A stretch of DNA of 64,000 nucleotides, from positions 56,071,553 through 56,135,552 of the forward strand of contig JAQMRL010000001.1 in assembly GCA_035578175.1 (NCBI GenBank), read 5' to 3'. A model generated the notes under the pieces. It did not search any database. It saw only the letters and a list, made by a program, of their open reading frames with translations, and was not told the DNA's origin. This document shows positions 1 through 10,680 of this stretch, one piece after another (the stretch's first letter is position 1; the number at the start of each line of letters is the position of its first letter). The position numbers were made by a program, and so were the translations under genes. Source of the stretch: Catonia carolina (Eukaryota; Arthropoda; Insecta; Hemiptera; Achilidae).

Positions 1-3000
1 TTGCGCGACTTGGTAAGCAAAGGCGTCGCTAATAGGAGACCACTGCAAACCGAGAATTTTGATAGTAGAGTCGCTAGAGAAATCTAAAGCAGATTCTAAA
101 AATTCGTTCGGAAATCGTTCTAATAATTGAGCGCAATTAGAGGACCACTTGCGAAGTTCAAATCCTCCGCGGGCGAACAGCTCCGTTAATTCGGTAATAA
201 GTTGATTGGCTTCCTTTAAAGTTGAAGCACCGGTGATGATGTCGTCGACATAGGAGTGCTGAACGATCGAGTTGGCGGCTAACGGATAATTTTCCCCTTC
301 ATCGGCGGAAAGTTGTAGCAGAGTGCGCTGGGCCAAGTAAGCGGAAGGTGCGAGGCCATACGTGACGGTGTTCAATTCGTATTCTTGAGGCGACGAGCTA
401 TTGGCGTTTTGATAAAAAATGTGCTGAAAGCGGCGATCAGAAGCGCGCACATTTATTTGGCGATACATCATTTTTATATCGGAACAAATGACATAACGGT
501 GAGTGCGAAATGAACTAAGAATATCCACTATGTCCTTTTGTAGTTTAGGACCCGGCAATAAAATATTATTAAGTTTATTGCCGGCGGGATCTGGAAACGA
601 AGCGTTAAAAACAACACGTATTTTGCCGTTAGGATCGTGTTTTAAAAACTCCATGGTGCGGAATAACATATTGAGATGGTGAAGGCGCAAGCGTCATATG
701 CCTTAATTCAAGGTACTCGTGCATGAACTGATGGTATTTTTCAGCTACGATTGGCTTGGAAGCGATGCGAGCCGCGAAGTTAGCGGCCGAACGGGACACG
801 ATTTGTCGATTTGATTTTAAAGGGGCGAAATTGCCTTTAAATGGTAAGGCGACAGTGTAACGACCTTTACTGTCCCTTGTGGTTGTATCAGTATACAAAT
901 GTTCGCAGAATTCGTTGTCTGGATGAGGTATCGGCAGGTCGGCTAATTCTTCTGATTCCCAAAATCGTTGCAGGTCGGCTTGAACGTCGGTGACTTGAGT
1001 GAATAACGTTGTAGAATTTCGGCAGTAATCTGGCGAATTGTTGAGCGGAACTTGACCAAAAATGACCCATCCAAAAACAGTGGATAGGGCGGAGGGTGTG
1101 CCAGCGATAAATGAGCATTGTTCATTCGACACGATGTCAGCGAAAACACTGGCGCCAAGTAATAAATCGACAGGCGCAGCACGATAAAATTCAGGATCTG
1201 CTAGCGGCTTATTGACAAACTGGGCCGCGGCAGATTTCGATATGCAAGCAGTTGGTAAATCATTAGTGATTTTATTGACCACCAAAGCGGTGACAGACAT
1301 TTTAAAATCGTTGTCTAAAATTGAAGCGACTTGTAATTGAACAGCGCCCTTAATTGTAGCGGCAGTTGAAGTAATGCCGACTAAATTTTGGCGGCTGGGC
1401 GTTATGGCTACGTTAAGCGATTGAGCCGCGCGATTTGTTATTAGACAAGTTTCAGATCCGGAATCTAAAACGGCGCGAAGTCGTACATAATCGTTGTGTT
1501 CGTTACGAACCAGAATATTGACAGTACCAAGTAAAACAGCGGTGCTGTCAGTTTGGCATGTAAGCGCAGTGCGATCCATGCTGTTGGACGGCGGCGTAGA
1601 ATGGCGAGAATCGTTAGTCGGCGGCGAAGTTGGACGTCGAATTTCAGGCCGTCGATCAGATGCAGAATATTCGGTGGTGGCAATTCTCGTAGGCGTAGAC
1701 TCGGCGGAACTGCATTGCTGATAACTGGTGGATGGTCGACTGTGCGGGGTGTCAGCAACTCGGCGTGAGACGTTGGACGGAATTCGGCGTTCAGAATCCA
1801 GTTGAAGTCGATTATAACCAGGTAGAGATCGTTCTCGATGAAGTAGCGTGTGATGCTCCTTAGCACCGCACGTTTTGCAAGATTTTCTTGAGCGGCAGTT
1901 TATTCGATTGTGTTTTCCAAAACAGGAAAAACAACGGCGCATATCGGTGATGGCTTGATAACGTTTATCAAGTGTAAGCAACAAAAAATCCGTACAAGTG
2001 CAAATATTATGACTGGTTGAATTACAAAAGTGACATCCAATAGCATCTGGGTCACGCGGTTCGAAATCCTTGGTTTCGGTAAGCAAGGACGTGCGTTTGG
2101 TCGAATTGTTTTGAAATTGTAAGGATCGGCGTGCAATTGGTTTCGTTGTTACAGTCGGCGATTTGGGCGTTACAGTCGCTAATTCTGTAGCGCGCATCCT
2201 AGATGCGACATAAGACAAGAGACTTGCATAAGTCGGTATTTCAGTAGAGTCAACCGTGGCTTCAAACGCCTGTTGAACCGCGTTGTTTAAATTATGGTAT
2301 GACAGACTGAATAACAGAAAGTCAACCAAGTCGATATTTAACAATTTTAAAGCGGAAAACGCCGATTCGTGAACGCTAAGAAAATTTTTAAACTGCTCGT
2401 AATCAAATTCAGCAGGGACTTGAAAGCTCATAATTTGTGATAAATACAAGGAGGCTAACCTACGTGGGTTTGAGTACCGGTCGGTCAGCAGTTTGTGCGC
2501 TAAACTGTAATTTTCCTCGACCAGAGGCAAGTGAAAAATTAATTTTAGCGGTTCGTCCCGCAGACTTGTTCGTAAATAGTGCAGCTTCTGCACCGATGAC
2601 AGCTGAGAGTTGTTATGCACTAAGTCGTTAAATAGTGATATAAAATTTGGAAACTCGTCGAGTCTTCCATGGAATACAGGCAATTTTATTTTTGGCAGTT
2701 GCGCCGGAGAGTTAGGCGGAACTGATTTGTTTAATTCGTTGAACGCCGGCGAAACATAAACGAGAATTTGGTAATATTTACTTATTACATCATTTGGAAG
2801 TCGGCAAGGCTTTTTTCAGCCTCGGTTGTGTGATTATCGTTTAATTGATCAGATAACTGCTCCAAAATTGAGCGAAATTCGTCGTGTAAGCGATCCGCTT
2901 CGGCGCGAAAGGCTTCGTTTGCTACAACTGGTATATTGGTATTAGATTGTACAGAGACAATCATGTCCAATGCTCGAGAGATTTGTCTCGCTTTGACAAA

Positions 3001-3024
3001 CAGCGGATGCGATTCGGGATTCAT
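1..3024 (-). pseudogene. BEL/Pao retrotransposon gag-pol remnant, truncated at window edge
   Basis: Minus-strand polyprotein of a BEL/Pao LTR retrotransposon. A start codon at 3024 opens the Gag N-terminus (3024-2785). After a one-base frame break near 2790-2800 the frame runs 2780-629: DUF1759-like gag region, two zinc-knuckle-like cysteine clusters (about 2045-1860), an aspartic protease motif DSGSET (about 1460) and the DUF1758-to-pol linker with FGWVIFG. A further one-base indel in an A/T run at about 645 shifts frame into the reverse transcriptase, which continues to base 1 and shows VVFNASFPD, the YVDD-type catalytic box near 250, and KILGLQW. RNase H, integrase and 3' LTR lie off the left edge. 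Family assignment rests on domain order and motifs. The two frame breaks make it non-functional. A related but distinct BEL fragment is at 63140-64000. Confidence 0.88.
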
Positions 3025-3850
3025 GTTGCACAAAAAATAAATTAATTATTGACAACGACGTTAAAGAAATTATTTTAATGTTTTAAAAACGATTTTGTTT
3101 TTATTTTCGTTTTTGTTGATTAGGTAACAGCCTAAAACAGCATTTGTTTGAAGTAGAGATGACATGCGATGAAATCCGGAAATTCGGTATAATCGGACCT
3201 AAGACGTTCGGATTATCAAAGTTGACTTGGCAAGTTTGATGTCTGGTCGTTACGAATTGCACACATTATTTTATTGTAAGCACGTTATGAATGATGTTTA
3301 ATGTTGATTAGAATTAAACATACTGAATTACAAGCGTTTGTAAGATGTTTACAACTTGAATGGCTAATGATGTTATGTAGGTTAGTGTGCTAGTGAGAGT
3401 AAACAGCTGATGCCACCCACCGGTGCCTTGTTGAGAATAGCAGTCAGTGTAGGGGGGTGCGCGCTCTCGTATGCGTACAAACCATTGGAGGGGGTTCGAT
3501 AAAATGGCGACCACCGGTTAGACAAGGCGAATCGATGAACGGAGAAAAAGATACAACTTGTTTCGACTTGTTGCATATTACGTCATATACACTAACCCTA
3601 CTTCGGTTGCATACACACATATACACAATGTTTGCACAATTTTACCAAACATAACCCGAATTAATTTTTAATTTTAATAAATGAAATATTTGTAATCGCT
3701 CGTTTTTCGTTTAGATCGTTCAATTGTAAATTTTTTAGTGGACTGTATTTTAATAAATGAAACGATTTAAATAAATTCAGGCACGCTAAAATCACTGAAT
3801 AAATTTTGCCCGATTGAACCATTTAAAGGTATCCAGGGCCGGAGTGACCA
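3025..3850 (-). other. Probable BEL/Pao 5' leader with a tentative primer-binding site
   Basis: Non-coding stretch directly upstream of the BEL Gag start. On the minus strand a TGG-initiated segment at 3850-3828 (beginning TGGTCACTCCGG) has the form of a tRNA primer-binding site just inside a 5' LTR, two bases after a CA. I could not match it to a named tRNA, and there is no second LTR in the window to compare. Nothing coding is seen in it. Confidence 0.3.
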
Positions 3851-3852
3851 TT

Positions 3853-4692
3853 TGTAGGATAGTCAGACTGAATGGTGGTACAGCTTTTCCCCTATGCGGT
3901 GTAAACATCGGTAAGCCAGCGGCTAGCCAGCACAATAAACCATCAAACCAGCGAAACCGATTCGAAGCACGGTCACCCGCTTAAAACCGTAGAGCACAAT
4001 GGTATAGGATGGAGACACAAGGGGAAACAATGTACTTAAACTAGTAATAGTCGTAATAACACTTACAGTTAAGGCGTCGGTAATCCTTCTAAGGCACAGG
4101 TCGTTGCTTCTTTGTGGCGCCACAATGATACGTTGATAACACTAAAAACAGTTTGATAATAGTAACACACATTTATACTTTCAGTTATTCGTTAAGCACA
4201 TAAACGTTTTATAACACTGGTTGCGTCGATATTTAAGCACATTGGTCAGGATCGGTTAAGGTCGGAAACTCACAATAAAATGCATAAATCCGAGTAATTA
4301 CGGTCAATTCGTTGAATACACACAGTCATACGGTAAGACTGATTCGATTAGAGCGATTAAAGTATATTTCCGGGTGGCACGCTGCACCCGGCGAGAACGA
4401 TAAGCCAACACGTCCTTAGGCTTCAACTGTACATTGCAAAAGTGAGCTAAAACCGGTAGCGTCTATTCTAGCTTTCATGGCGGAAAACCCAGTAGGCGAA
4501 TTCGACAAGACGAACAGCGCGCAGGCGCTATTATCAAAAATCAATAGTCATTGGTCGATAAGGATCATACGATCTCCCCACAGAGATAGGGTGATGGAAA
4601 GGCAATGAACTAGCAAGGCCAAATTTGTTCTGGAATAATCTAAGCGGGCGAATCCAGGCGCCTAATTCAAAAATACGGAACTATACTGAACA
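3853..4692. other. Unassigned non-coding DNA, possibly BEL 5' LTR
   Basis: No open frame with recognisable content. Its position beyond the tentative primer-binding site would suit the 5' LTR of the BEL copy. Without the partner LTR neither end can be fixed. The stretch from about 4380 to 4690 could equally be unrelated flank. Confidence 0.2.
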
Positions 4693-5138
4693 ATTTGTGT
4701 GTCTGTGTGTGTTTGTGTAGTTCTCAAAAGAACTGATTTTATTCTTCACGACCACTGTTTCAGGATGTAGAGACGAGGTCTTCATAGACGACGTGCACGC
4801 CTATTGCCCCATTCAACCAGTGAACATCATCCCCGTACGCCTCCTGGTCAGCCAGCGGGCTGATTGCATCATATAACGTCTCCATTCGAGTCCGCATCTG
4901 TTGGTTGCCGAATGATGTGGTTGGTTCTGCATTTTGCTGCTCCTGTTGGATTGCACGCATAAAATATCTGGTCATTTTAAGATGAGTGGTCTGCAGATCA
5001 CGAAGAACTGTAACCCGTTCTTCACTGAAGCGAAGAACACGAAATATACGTTCGACAATTGAACGCATGTCTTACATAGCAAAACAAACTCTTCAACGTG
5101 TTCAAAGTGATTCATTTCTTCTAAGTGTCAATACTCAC
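4693..5138 (-). repeat. 446-bp direct repeat, copy 1 (left of piggyBac)
   Basis: Matches 8139-8584 over exactly 446 bases with four substitutions that I can see (near 4820, two near 5008, one near 5070) and no indel. It contains a minus-strand open frame, 5068-4760, ending in the same stop as copy 2. The left end lies in a TG/CA-rich run (about 4697-4720); the right end is ATACTCAC, where the piggyBac copy begins. Confidence 0.9.
4760..5068 (-). CDS. Small unknown ORF in repeat copy 1
   Basis: A 102-residue open frame with no family I recognise. It is charged and helical-looking at the start (MRSIVERIFRVLRF), then Gln-rich, and ends GVHVVYEDLVSTS. It is nearly identical to the 105-residue frame in the second repeat copy; here a T replaces a G just upstream and removes the earlier start. 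It may be part of an exon of a host gene or of an unknown element that was duplicated with the repeat. There is no evidence that it is expressed. Confidence 0.3.
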   Translation of the reverse strand: MRSIVERIFRVLRFSEERVTVLRDLQTTHLKMTRYFMRAIQQEQQNAEPTTSFGNQQMRTRMETLYDAISPLADQEAYGDDVHWLNGAIGVHVVYEDLVSTS

Positions 5139-5170
5139 TAACACTTAGCAAGCACATTAGCTGCCGTGGG

Positions 5171-5314
5171 GGTCACCGGTGACCGTAACTGTATTGTCGC
5201 TTTAGGCCGCGGGGGTCACCCGTGACCGGCAATGTAGACCATTCTTCAATTCATTGTAATACGCTGCCGGGCACATACACTTTGTATTTTACTATCTGAG
5301 GTGACCGGCATGGC
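5171..5314. repeat. Left subterminal palindromes of piggyBac copy
   Basis: GGTCACCGGTGACC (5171-5184) is a perfect 14-bp palindrome; GGTCACCCGTGACC (5214-5227) is a near-perfect second copy; GTGACCGGCATGGC (5301-5314) is a third variant. The same units recur near the other end, which fits transposase-binding sites. Confidence 0.6.
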
Positions 5315-5616
5315 CCCTCAGTATAATACTGCAACTTGGTTTTCATAATATATTTTGATTTTTTTTCTGATTAATTTTTTCTAACTTGAACATTTTTGGC
5401 ATAGCTGTAAGGGGAAGGTAGGTAAATAGATAGTGGATAGGTAGGAATTATACGAATTAGCATTTAGAAATATATTTTATTTTAACTGTTTGTACATGCA
5501 TTTAATAAAAGTACATGAAATATGATTATAATAAAAAATTAATACTATGAAAATAATGTTTATAATATAAAGACACTGAAAAAAACTTCTATGGGAAATC
5601 AATAAGTATAAAAAAC

Positions 5617-7335
5617 TCAGTAGCGATGTTCTTTATTGAAACATGGTAAACAATAATGTGGTTGAGATGGACATTCAGCGCAGAATGTTGGAACTTTTTT
5701 AGTTTTATTTTTTGCATATGTCCTGTCATATGCCAAAACATTGTTCTTGTAGCATCCTTGGCACCACTTTCTTGTCTTTCTAACTGTACCTTCTTTTCGT
5801 TTCAGTTCATGTTTTAATCGTCTAGGTCTCAAAGTTGAAACTGTTTCTTGTTGATTTCCTTTATCACAGAGATAGTGAATAATTGATTTCTTGAATTGAA
5901 CCACAGATATTTTTTTTTTTTAGTTGTCAAATCTTACAGAATTTTAGCATTTACAATCGCGGTGTTTAATAGTAATTCAATGCCTAATTTCCTAAACCAT
6001 TTGACAGTTTTTCTGAGAGGCGTCGATAGGCACTCATTTGATCGGACAAATCTAATGCAGATTTTGTTCGGTTGTAATCTCGTACAATATGCGGTTTGAA
6101 TTTTTCTTGTCCTCGTTTGTTACTAGTCTTCACAAATTTTGTAGAGTGTTTCGTCGATAATAATAAAACGTCTCGTTTGTCCTTCCACTTCATTACAGTT
6201 ATGCCGTTTTCGTTTTTTTTAGCTTTGAATTCTCCCGTCTTCAGTTTTGATTTTTTTGCATCTAGCGGTAAATTTTTTCTATTTTTTTTCAGTGTACCAA
6301 CTAAGTGTGTTTCATTTTGTAATAATTTTTCCGCTAAGTCGACACTTGTATACCAGTTATCGGTATACAAAGTGTGGCCCTTATTCAATAATGGTCGACA
6401 TATATTGAGGACAATATTGGTTGGCGTGTTGTACACACTGTCAAAATTTTTACCGGCATATATTTGAAGTTTACATGTGTAACCTGGAACACTGCATAAT
6501 TTAAATACTTTGATTCCGTATTTGTGCCTTTTTTGTTTGTTATATTGTCTAAATATTATTCTACCACGAAATGGCACCATGCTCTCATCAACACAAATTG
6601 ATTCATTTGGAGTATAATGATCTTCAAAATTTTTGTTTAGCGCATTTACTAAATTTTTAATTTTGTACAGTCGATCACTTTTATCCGCCACTTCATTATC
6701 TGCAAAATGAACCATACGTAAAAGCATTTCAAATCTGTTCCGGCTCATTCTGCTTTTCACGAATTGTTGTCCAAGCATTGGGTCGTTTGACCAGTAATCA
6801 CTTAACTTGGGTAGTCTGACTATTCCCATGAATAAAATAAGTCCAAAAAAGGTTTTTATTTCGTTTTTGTCAGTTTGTTTCCAGTTATGTAGTCGAGAAT
6901 GTGTTTTCAGTGTAGTTTGCTGCAGTAATTGTTGAGCATAAAGGTTTGTAAAAAAAACTATATCGTCAAATATTTCATCAGTCACAAGTAATGAATAAAA
7001 ATCTTCCGGTTTTGAATTGGACATTGAAAATCTTAAATTGAAAGGCTTCATACCTGGTGTTTCTGTGTACGGTATCTCGCTTTGTTGGCAACCCTTGGGT
7101 TCTGACCACTTTGATATTGATGATGGTTCACTTGATGTGGTTGGTTTTGTGTAATTTCTTCATCCTCACTTTCGGATAAAATACAGCGGCGTTTTCTGTT
7201 TCGCACAAGAGGAAGCACCACTGACTCATCACTGTCATATGACAAATTTTGATTTTGTCCACTTTGTAACTCGATCTGATCTAATAATTGTACTAGAGCA
7301 GTTTGCGTAAATATGTCATCATCGTCAAAATCCAT
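5617..7335 (-). pseudogene. piggyBac transposase (DDE/D type), frameshifted
   Basis: Cut-and-paste transposase. The N-terminus (from the start at 7335) is acidic, MDFDDDDIF, as is usual for the family. The core runs 7051-5984 with DEIFDDIVFFTNLYA, then the three expected catalytic aspartates in CVDESMVPFRGR, LYTDNWYTS and ALDLSDQM. The C-terminal cysteine-rich domain (5904-5617) shows CQGCYKNN and FCAECPSQPHYCLPCF, the zinc-binding end that contacts transposon ends. Lesions: a frame change between N-terminus and core (just upstream of 7051), another near 6028, an in-frame TAA near 5939, and a frame change at an A/T run near 5910-5921. All catalytic residues survive, so decay is by small indels. 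It cannot make a full protein. Confidence 0.9.
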
Positions 7336-7666
7336 TTTTGTAAACAAAACTTCACGAATAAAATAATACAAAAAAATAGTGATAATTTATGAACTGATAA
7401 TGATAATTTACTTGTTATAATTTGATAATGATAATAGGATTGATAATAATAAATGATTGAATAATAATAATAATAATATGATTGATAGATAATATGATTT
7501 TATATAATTTTTTGTTACAAACAAATGATAATATAAAAAGCCAGCGCCACGGAAACACGATGTACAACCAGAGCAGCTAATTACGGAATGACTTTACACA
7601 ACAGAATGAACAGCAATATTGTTTAGTCTAGAAGTCCAGACAGGAGCCCGTCGCATGGGCGGCAAA

Positions 7667-7729
7667 GTGACCGGCATGGCGCGCTGTGGTACAATTACCC
7701 ACTTCACGCCATGACGGTCACCGGCGACC
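7667..7729. repeat. Right subterminal palindromes of piggyBac copy
   Basis: GTGACCGGCATGGC (7667-7680) is identical and in the same orientation to the unit at 5301-5314. GGTCACCGGCGACC (7716-7729) matches the palindrome at 5171-5184 with one change. Confidence 0.6.
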
Positions 7730-7887
7730 GGCCACATTATAAAAAAATTAAAATTTAAGTAAATAACAAACTTAAAGGCAAAAACTCATTATACTCATTC
7801 AAATTTTGATGAAGTTTGGATAAAATTCAAACGAAAAAAAACATGTCTAAAATGTTTGAAAAAATTAGTTGACAGCTAATGTGTTAA

Positions 7888-8138
7888 CAGATCACAGCAC
7901 CCACGTCCATGGCTGTCCGCAAGCACAAACACCTTGGTTTTATTATTATTGTTTATTTTAGTAGCTTTTTCAGATCCTAATGCTTCACTGTACAAAAGTT
8001 CCTTTGGATCATTTTTTACCATTGAATTAGATTTAGTTTTAGGGGTATTATTTATTTTCTGGTATTATTATTGTTATTTAACCCTAACTCATTTTTTAAT
8101 TTTAAATTAACTAATGTTATCTCATTTTCTAAATTTTT
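7888..8138. other. Non-coding spacer between piggyBac end and repeat copy 2
   Basis: AT-rich stretch of 251 bp with no frame or family that I recognise. It has no counterpart beside repeat copy 1, so the duplicated unit stops at 8139. Confidence 0.5.
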
Positions 8139-8584
8139 ATTTGTGTGTCTGTGTGTGTTTGTGTAGTTCTCAAAAGAACTGATTTTATTCTTCACGACCA
8201 CTGTTTCAGGATGTAGAGACGAGGTCTTCATAGACGACGTGCACGCCTATTGCCCCATTCAGCCAGTGAACATCATCCCCGTACGCCTCCTGGTCAGCCA
8301 GCGGGCTGATTGCATCATATAACGTCTCCATTCGAGTCCGCATCTGTTGGTTGCCGAATGATGTGGTTGGTTCTGCATTTTGCTGCTCCTGTTGGATTGC
8401 ACGCATAAAATATCTGGTCATTTTAAGATGAGTGGTCTGCAGATCACGAAGGGCTGTAACCCGTTCTTCACTGAAGCGAAGAACACGAAATATACGTTCG
8501 ACAATTGAACGCATGTCGTACATAGCAAAACAAACTCTTCAACGTGTTCAAAGTGATTCATTTCTTCTAAGTGTCAATACTCAC
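8139..8584 (-). repeat. 446-bp direct repeat, copy 2 (right of piggyBac)
   Basis: Partner of 4693-5138. This copy has a TATA-like motif just outside its right end on the minus strand, so it may be the parental copy, with copy 1 a derivative. On the minus strand an AATAAA lies about 45 bases before the far end. Those two facts would suit a transcription unit, but no poly(A) tract is present in either copy. Confidence 0.9.
8206..8523 (-). CDS. Small unknown ORF in repeat copy 2
   Basis: A 105-residue frame beginning MYDMRSIVERIFRV and ending in the same residues as the copy in 4760-5068. A second, overlapping minus-strand frame starts upstream with MNHFEHVEEFVLLC. I do not recognise either. 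Conservation between the two repeat copies is explained by recent duplication and is not evidence of coding function. Confidence 0.3.
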   Translation of the reverse strand: MYDMRSIVERIFRVLRFSEERVTALRDLQTTHLKMTRYFMRAIQQEQQNAEPTTSFGNQQMRTRMETLYDAISPLADQEAYGDDVHWLNGAIGVHVVYEDLVSTS

Positions 8585-8594
8585 AAACTCTGTG

Positions 8595-8603
8595 TTTTAT
8601 ATA
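8595..8603 (-). promoter_or_regulatory. TATA-like box upstream of repeat copy 2
   Basis: TATATAAAA on the minus strand, 11 bases outside the edge of the duplicated unit, so the repeat begins roughly where transcription would be expected to start. No other core promoter element was recognised. Confidence 0.3.
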
Positions 8604-9200
8604 TTCTTTCCAAATACAACTATTGACTTTTTCGTTCGGGTTCTGTGTTTTGCCATGAATACATTGGTTCAGTAATTGTGGGTCACTCAAATCTCTAAAA
8701 AAAAGTCTTATAACTTTCATCAGAGCCTTAGGAAGAGAATGTGTGTGGACATATTTCTCACCTGTAACAATACTACGATTGTATTTGCATCAGCTTGACT
8801 CTCGATATGGACAAAAGAAATGTAGACGACTGTTGGTTGATATTTTATGCAAGTAAATTGCATGGGTATTTTTGGTTATGTTTTGAAAAAAGCTTTAAAA
8901 ACCCTTGGGTTACCACACCCTTCAAAACATAACAGCTGATTCTTTTATATGATTCAATTTGGAAGGGAAAGAAGCAAGCTAAAGCGGCAAATTCAAAATA
9001 ACGATATACTAACAGAATTTAAATGAAACAAAAAGTAAGCAACAAACAATTTCAAAAGCCCGAAAAGTTGGCGGGCACGGTCATTTCCTTTAGTAATTTT
9101 TAAGGTGTTACAATTACGCTACAGTTAAAATTTATATACCAAATTAATCTGAAAACTGTAGAGAATAATAAAATATAATAAACGGAAAAACAATTTTTTT
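8604..9200. other. Unassigned non-coding DNA with one stem-loop
   Basis: No recognisable coding content. GTTATGTTTTGAA at 8875-8887 and its exact complement at 8921-8933 would form a 13-bp stem with a 33-base loop. It may be the tail of the Mutator-like element that follows. Confidence 0.4.
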
Positions 9201-10175
9201 TTACATTTTTAAACGTCTGTACCCCCTTATTGGTGTTTTAATATTTTCTTGGTGACTGCCAGGAGTCTCACCACGAGCAATCGCTTGATGAAAAAAACAC
9301 AAATTGTTTTCTCCCTCCGGACATTTCTCATGCGTATGTTCTACATCAATTAAGGTGCAATGATTTAGGGTTGCTAAAACTGCCTGCCTCATTGTCTCAA
9401 CAATCTTATCTTTGTTTGCTAAAATTGCATTACGATAATATTTTGTAAGTTTATTTATGGTGCTGTCCTTCAGGCTACCATAACGTTTCCCACCTAACGT
9501 TATTTTCTTTGCTCTGCAGGTTTTTACCACATCTCTCAATGCTGTCAACAACAATCTAATCTAAAAAAAAACAATCCAATTGTTTGGCAATCTGGTTTAC
9601 ACATTCCTCTTTCTCCATTATGATACCATTTCCATACACTTTAATTTTAGATAAGTGAATGAAAACCATAGATCACCATCGGTCAGGATCGTCGAATATC
9701 TAAAATTAAATAAAACTGATCTTTTCCACAGAATTCTGCACCATCTGTTTCCATTGCTGGAGATGACCCATCAAAATTTTTGTCACTTTCTAACGTAGTG
9801 ACCGTGACCCTCAAACCATATATTAAATTCAGGAATATTTTCTTCTTAATTCTTTCTTGGTGATTGCACAGTTTCTGCAGAATTTCGAAAGAATGCAGTA
9901 ATCTATCACCAGTCCTGTGTCAATATGAATTACAGAGAACATCCCATAATTAGAAGTAAAGTCTCTTTTATGCCACGTCCCATCATTTTACAGAGTCTTC
10001 TGTAATTGAAGGGTCCAGTTCCTTGCAATAATCTCTAAGTCTCTTACGTGCTGCCACCATATTTTCAATTCCACTTCGGTTAAAAACCTTACACACTTTT
10101 ATAGTGTGTTGGAGAAATGTTTGCTTCGACATGGTATCCAAATTCATTACCATACAAAATGTTTCTAAGGCCCAT
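9201..10175 (-). pseudogene. Mutator-like transposase domain pseudogene
   Basis: Pieces in three frames on the minus strand match, in order, the insect 'Mutator-like transposase' family as I remember it: DGTWHKRDFTSNYGMFSVIH then DTGLVIDYCILSK with a CRNC pair (about 9985-9870); NFDGSSPAMETDGAEF (about 9780-9725); EECVNQIAKQL (about 9615-9585); and the C-terminal block 9554-9201 with ITLGGKRYGSLKDS, YYRNAILANKDKI and CPEGENNLCFFHQA. The frame breaks at least three times and has several stops. The N-terminal part is cut at about 10176, where a LINE 3' fragment joins. No terminal inverted repeats could be placed. Assignment is by remembered motif order, with no search run. Confidence 0.72.
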
Positions 10176-10680
10176 TTGACAGTCAAACATGTATTAGTTG
10201 ATTGCGTCTGCTACGCAGCTCTGCGTCGGCGATTTAAGATTCCCTCTGAACTAAGGTATATACTCGGTGACAAAAGCCCTATTTTGGAAGCGGTTTTAAA
10301 ATTTTTACGATCCTCTAGTGTGTACAACAGTGTCTGACAGTGTAGAGTGATCTGCAATGTTTTATATGTCTTAAGTAGTTTTTATCCTAAAGTATATGTT
10401 TTTTATTAGTTATAAGTTTATATTCATATGTCTGTGTTTTTATTATGTGGCCCCTTTACAGCCTTTTGCGATCTCTTATGTCTGTGATATTTTTTTTGAA
10501 TGTATTTTTTTTTTGTTTGTGATACTAGTTTTTAAGATTTTAATTACATAAGTGTCAATGTCATTATTGTCATTTATTCTAACTGTGATATTAAGTTTAA
10601 GTTGATGTGTGTATGTTTGTTTTTTGTATTTTTTAGCCTATTTTGTCCGTGATACTACCTTATAAGTTTCAAGTATTATA
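10176..10680 (+). mobile_element. I-type LINE, 5'-truncated fragment G
   Basis: The 5' edge falls inside the last ~55 codons of ORF2 (LTVKHVLVDCVCYAALRRRF to the stop at 10337), followed by about 340 bp of 3' UTR close to that of copies A and C. The 3' end stops at ATTATA, before the terminal hairpins and poly(A), exactly where the mariner copy starts. This fits mariner insertion at a TA in the LINE 3' UTR. Confidence 0.85.

Larger units (their letters stand above)
5139..7887 (-). mobile_element. piggyBac-family DNA transposon, decayed
   Basis: The right end reads CTAATGTGTTAA, i.e. an inverted ACACATTAGCTG beside a TTAA at 7884-7887. The left end carries CACATTAGCTG at about 5154-5164, preceded by a degenerate CTAA. 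TTAA targeting is the piggyBac hallmark. The element encodes a piggyBac transposase on the minus strand. Both subterminal regions hold GGTCACC/GGTGACC palindromes. About 2.75 kb, a normal length for the family. It directly abuts one copy of the 446-bp repeat on the left and lies 251 bp from the other on the right. Confidence 0.85.

Noticed and set aside
3827..3850. Firm assignment of the BEL primer-binding site to a named tRNA
   Set aside because: The TGG-initiated segment has the right position but I could not match it to a tRNA 3' end, so it is listed only as tentative.
4693..8584. 446-bp repeats as LTRs of one retrotransposon
   Set aside because: The unit ends are not TG...CA, there is no primer-binding site or polypurine tract beside them, and the DNA between is a piggyBac element plus spacer.
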